A stretch of DNA of 13,843 nt from an uncultured Ruminococcus sp. (GTDB lineage Bacteria; Bacillota; Clostridia; Oscillospirales; CAG-272): assembly GCA_902796505.1 (NCBI GenBank), contig CADBPA010000127.1, forward strand, positions 1-13,843, given 5' to 3'. Below the pieces are notes generated by a model, which saw nothing but the letters and a program-made list of their open reading frames with translations, did no database searches and was not told the origin of the DNA. Positions 11,341-13,843 of this stretch are shown here, piece by piece (the stretch's first letter is position 1; each line of letters starts with the position of its first letter). Position numbers and translations under genes: made by a program.

Positions 11341-13843
11341 TATTTCAGCGTTGCGAGGAAGGAGAGATAGAGATCGAACAGATCCGCCGAGACCGTCGCG
11401 TCGGTGATCGCGGCGAAGGTCATCACGCCGACGCTGATTTCGACCGTTTCGGCGCCGGAGACGAAGGTAAAGTCCACCGTATCCTTCGGCGAAAGGCGGA
11501 AGCAGGGGATATCGAAGCGATCCTGCCGCCACGCGTTGACCGTGACCGTCTGCTCTTTTCCGTTATAGCGGTAAACCGCCGTCGCCTTGCCGGTGAAATC
11601 CTGCGCGAAAACGAAGGTATAGAGATTCTCCTCGGGATCGTACACGACCGCGCGGATATAATCGGTAAAGCCCGAAACTTCGGGGTGATAAGCGGTCTCT
11701 TCGCAAAGATACTCCGCGTAGGGCGCGAGCAGCTCTTCGGCGTCCGGGAGCGAGGAGGCGGCGAAGGAAAACGCCATATAACTTGCGATCGCGGGCAGGT
11801 CCTCCTCGGACGCGGCCTGCGCTTCGGCGAGAAGCAGGTCGGCGACGCGGAATTCATAACGCACCGTCGCGCCGTCGGCAACCAGACCGACCGACGCCGT
11901 CCGGGCGGCGTTCGCGTGATAGAGATAGCGGTAGGTGAAGCGATAATATTGCTCGCCGTCGATCAGCCTCGGCGAGGCGTTTTCCCTGCGCCCCTCGTAG
12001 CAGATGCCGTTCAGCATGATGCGGACCGAGAAATTCCCGGCTCCGTCCGCGATCGCGCGCGGAACGTAGAGGTTGAGCGCCGTCTCTGCGCCGATCGTGA
12101 GATTGACCTTCACCCCTTCGATCCCGGAGGCCGCGATCGAGGTAAAGACGATCTCGCAAAGATGCGGAACCGGTACGCCGGACTCCAGCGAATAGGTCAG
12201 GAGGGTATAGGGCGTTTTTTCGGCGACGAAGAAGCAGGTGGACTCTCCGACCGAGACGGTCGAGGAGAAGATCGCGCCGTCCTCCGCCGAAAGCTTTGCG
12301 GCTTCGATCGCGCCGTAGACGGTGGAATCCCGGTCAAGCGTCAGATCGCCGGCAGCCGAGACCGCGACGCCGTTCTCCGCCGTCGCAAAGACGCGCGAGG
12401 AATTCATTCCGACCGCGCCGGAGACCGAGACCGCGGCTTCTCCCGCCGCCCCGGTGAGGATCTGCGTATCCGTCAGGGTGAGCGAGGAGGAGTAGACCAC
12501 CGGGACGTCTTCCCTTTCCGAGGCAAAGTAACCGCCCTCGATCGCAAGGCTTGCGCGCGGGCAGGAGAACGCCGGGGAGAAGAAGACCGCGTTATCGGCG
12601 AGGACGTTCACCGCGCGCGCGTTCGGCGCGGAGAAGAAGACCGAGCGCTCCGAGGTGAAAACGCTGCCGCGCAGATCGAGCGTGACCGGACGGATGCCGG
12701 AATAGGAGAAGAGCGCGGGGGGATCGACGGTCGGGACTGCGAAGGTGGCGCGGATCGTTCTGCCGGAAAGATCGAGCGAAAGGTCCGAATCGGTGCGGAT
12801 CTCCGGGAAGAAGGGGATCTCGACGTCGGAGACCAGCGAGAAGGACACGCCCTCCGCGAAGGGGACGGTGAAGGGGGCGTAGGGGTTGGCGTAATAGGTC
12901 ACGCCGTCGCCGAAGCGGCGCGCCCAGACCGCGTCGGGCGTGGGATCGGCGGTGGCGACCGTCTGCCGGGTGACGATATAGGAAAAGGCGAGCTTCTGCG
13001 AGCAGGGCTCGACGACGCCGTTCTGATCGCTGACGCTGTAATTGACCTCTGCCGTCGTGGCGATGACCGAAAGGATCCTGTCGTCGGCGAGCGAGGCGCC
13101 GATCGGGGTGGAGATGCGCGTTCCTTCCTCGGCGCGGATCGTTTTGATGATATTGGTCGAGCCGTAGAGCATCGAGCCGCCCGAAAGCGAGAAGACGACG
13201 CCGTTATCGGCGGAGGCGTAAGCCGAATAGCCGCTTTCGGAATAGGCAAGCGTAGCGTTCAGCGAGAGGCTCGCCTTACCGGTGACGTAGAGCGGCGAGA
13301 AGTTCTGCGGAGCGTAGACGGCGCAGCGGTCGAGCGAAAGCGAGGCTTCGTTCCGCGAGCAGACCGCGCCCATCACGTGAGCGGAATTTTTGTAGATCAT
13401 ACCGCCCCGGACGGTGACGGCGGCGCTGCCGTCGGCATTGACAAAGCAGGGGGAATAAGCGGCAAAGCCGCCCTCGCCTCCGTCAAAGACGACATCGGCG
13501 ATGCCGTTCGCCCCGATGAGGATCGACATTTCGGGATCGGCAAAGAATGTGGTGTTCTCGACGAGGACGCGGACCTTCTGCGCACCGGTGAAGGTCAGGC
13601 CGCCGACGCCGTAGCCGTTGTCGAAAGAGAGCGTCCTGCCGCGCAGGTCGATCGTATAATCCGCCGCCGAATCGACGGCTGTCGCCGCGGTCGCGGAAAT
13701 AGCCCGCTGCAGCGCGAAAAGATCGCCGTCCTGCGCCGCGGAGAAGGGGAAAAGCGCGGAGGAATACTCGACCGTACCGTCCGCGTGCGTGATCTGCCAC
13801 AGAGGCGCGTCCTCCGCGGCGGCGGGCGACGCATGCAGGGCGA
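11340..13843 (-). CDS. Large secreted beta-rich (beta-helix-like) protein, 5' end cut by the window
   Basis: The frame stays open to the window edge; 833 residues are visible. The first visible residues (ALHASPAAAEDAP) look like the end of a signal peptide with an Ala-x-Ala cleavage site, so only a short N-terminal part is probably missing. Two similar modules follow: W...DG...Y...PF (first W codon 13797-13799) then YTIDLRGRTLSF; and W...DG...Y...PF (W codon 12924-12926) then LSLDLSGRTIRATF and LDLRGSVFTSE. Each continues with short strands of the type LSLDRCAVY, LTLDRDSTVYG and LSLSGGSMLYG, ending in turns with N, D or G, as in right-handed parallel beta-helices. The last about 280 residues form a different domain (LNLYVPRAIADGAGNFSV onward), ending LSFLATLK. 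No LPxTG motif, SLH domain or C-terminal membrane helix is seen, so attachment is unknown. I recognise no catalytic motif; adhesion or polymer binding is only a guess. Confidence 0.8.
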   Translation of the reverse strand, partial: ALHASPAAAEDAPLWQITHADGTVEYSSALFPFSAAQDGDLFALQRAISATAATAVDSAADYTIDLRGRTLSFDNGYGVGGLTFTGAQKVRVLVENTTFFADPEMSILIGANGIADVVFDGGEGGFAAYSPCFVNADGSAAVTVRGGMIYKNSAHVMGAVCSRNEASLSLDRCAVYAPQNFSPLYVTGKASLSLNATLAYSESGYSAYASADNGVVFSLSGGSMLYGSTNIIKTIRAEEGTRISTPIGASLADDRILSVIATTAEVNYSVSDQNGVVEPCSQKLAFSYIVTRQTVATADPTPDAVWARRFGDGVTYYANPYAPFTVPFAEGVSFSLVSDVEIPFFPEIRTDSDLSLDLSGRTIRATFAVPTVDPPALFSYSGIRPVTLDLRGSVFTSERSVFFSAPNARAVNVLADNAVFFSPAFSCPRASLAIEGGYFASEREDVPVVYSSSLTLTDTQILTGAAGEAAVSVSGAVGMNSSRVFATAENGVAVSAAGDLTLDRDSTVYGAIEAAKLSAEDGAIFSSTVSVGESTCFFVAEKTPYTLLTYSLESGVPVPHLCEIVFTSIAASGIEGVKVNLTIGAETALNLYVPRAIADGAGNFSVRIMLNGICYEGRRENASPRLIDGEQYYRFTYRYLYHANAARTASVGLVADGATVRYEFRVADLLLAEAQAASEEDLPAIASYMAFSFAASSLPDAEELLAPYAEYLCEETAYHPEVSGFTDYIRAVVYDPEENLYTFVFAQDFTGKATAVYRYNGKEQTVTVNAWRQDRFDIPCFRLSPKDTVDFTFVSGAETVEISVGVMTFAAITDATVSADLFDLYLSFLATLK

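Overview
The window is GC-rich DNA with a bacterial gene layout: tightly packed genes, strong Shine-Dalgarno sequences (AGGAGG, GGAGGTGA), sigma-A type promoters with 17-base spacers, intrinsic terminators, and GTG/TTG as well as ATG starts. The gene families (VTC plus DUF4956 proteins beside an OmpR-type two-component pair, a class-M-like sirtuin, a CmpB-like permease, an AGE epimerase and a SpoVB-like flippase) suggest a GC-rich member of the Bacillota, probably an uncultured clostridial lineage. That placement is an inference from gene content, not from a marker gene.

Layout. (1) 1-3136, plus strand: a four-gene operon made of the end of an OmpR-type response regulator, a sensor histidine kinase, a VTC-domain protein and a DUF4956 membrane protein, with spacings of 1, 10 and 1 bases. 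Both regulators have lost signature phosphotransfer residues. (2) 3188-4888, minus strand: an SDR oxidoreductase followed by a class-M-like sirtuin, from a clear promoter. (3) 5038-5796, plus strand: a CmpB-like membrane protein from a divergent promoter with near-consensus elements. (4) 5891-7832, minus strand: an AGE-family sugar epimerase followed by a lipoprotein, one operon. (5) 7944-9481, plus strand: a strong promoter, a structured leader with a 23-25 codon acidic peptide ORF whose stop codon lies in a terminator arm, then a CNNM/CorC divalent-cation transporter. (6) 9574-13843, minus strand: a polysaccharide-type flippase, and upstream of it a very large secreted protein that runs off the window.

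Each of the three convergent gene pairs shares one compact palindromic terminator.

The most interesting parts are the degenerate two-component pair in front of the VTC/DUF4956 module, and the peptide-coding attenuator in front of the CNNM gene. The latter has the right geometry for control by leader-peptide translation and might sense magnesium. No tRNA, rRNA, CRISPR array, insertion sequence or phage gene was seen.
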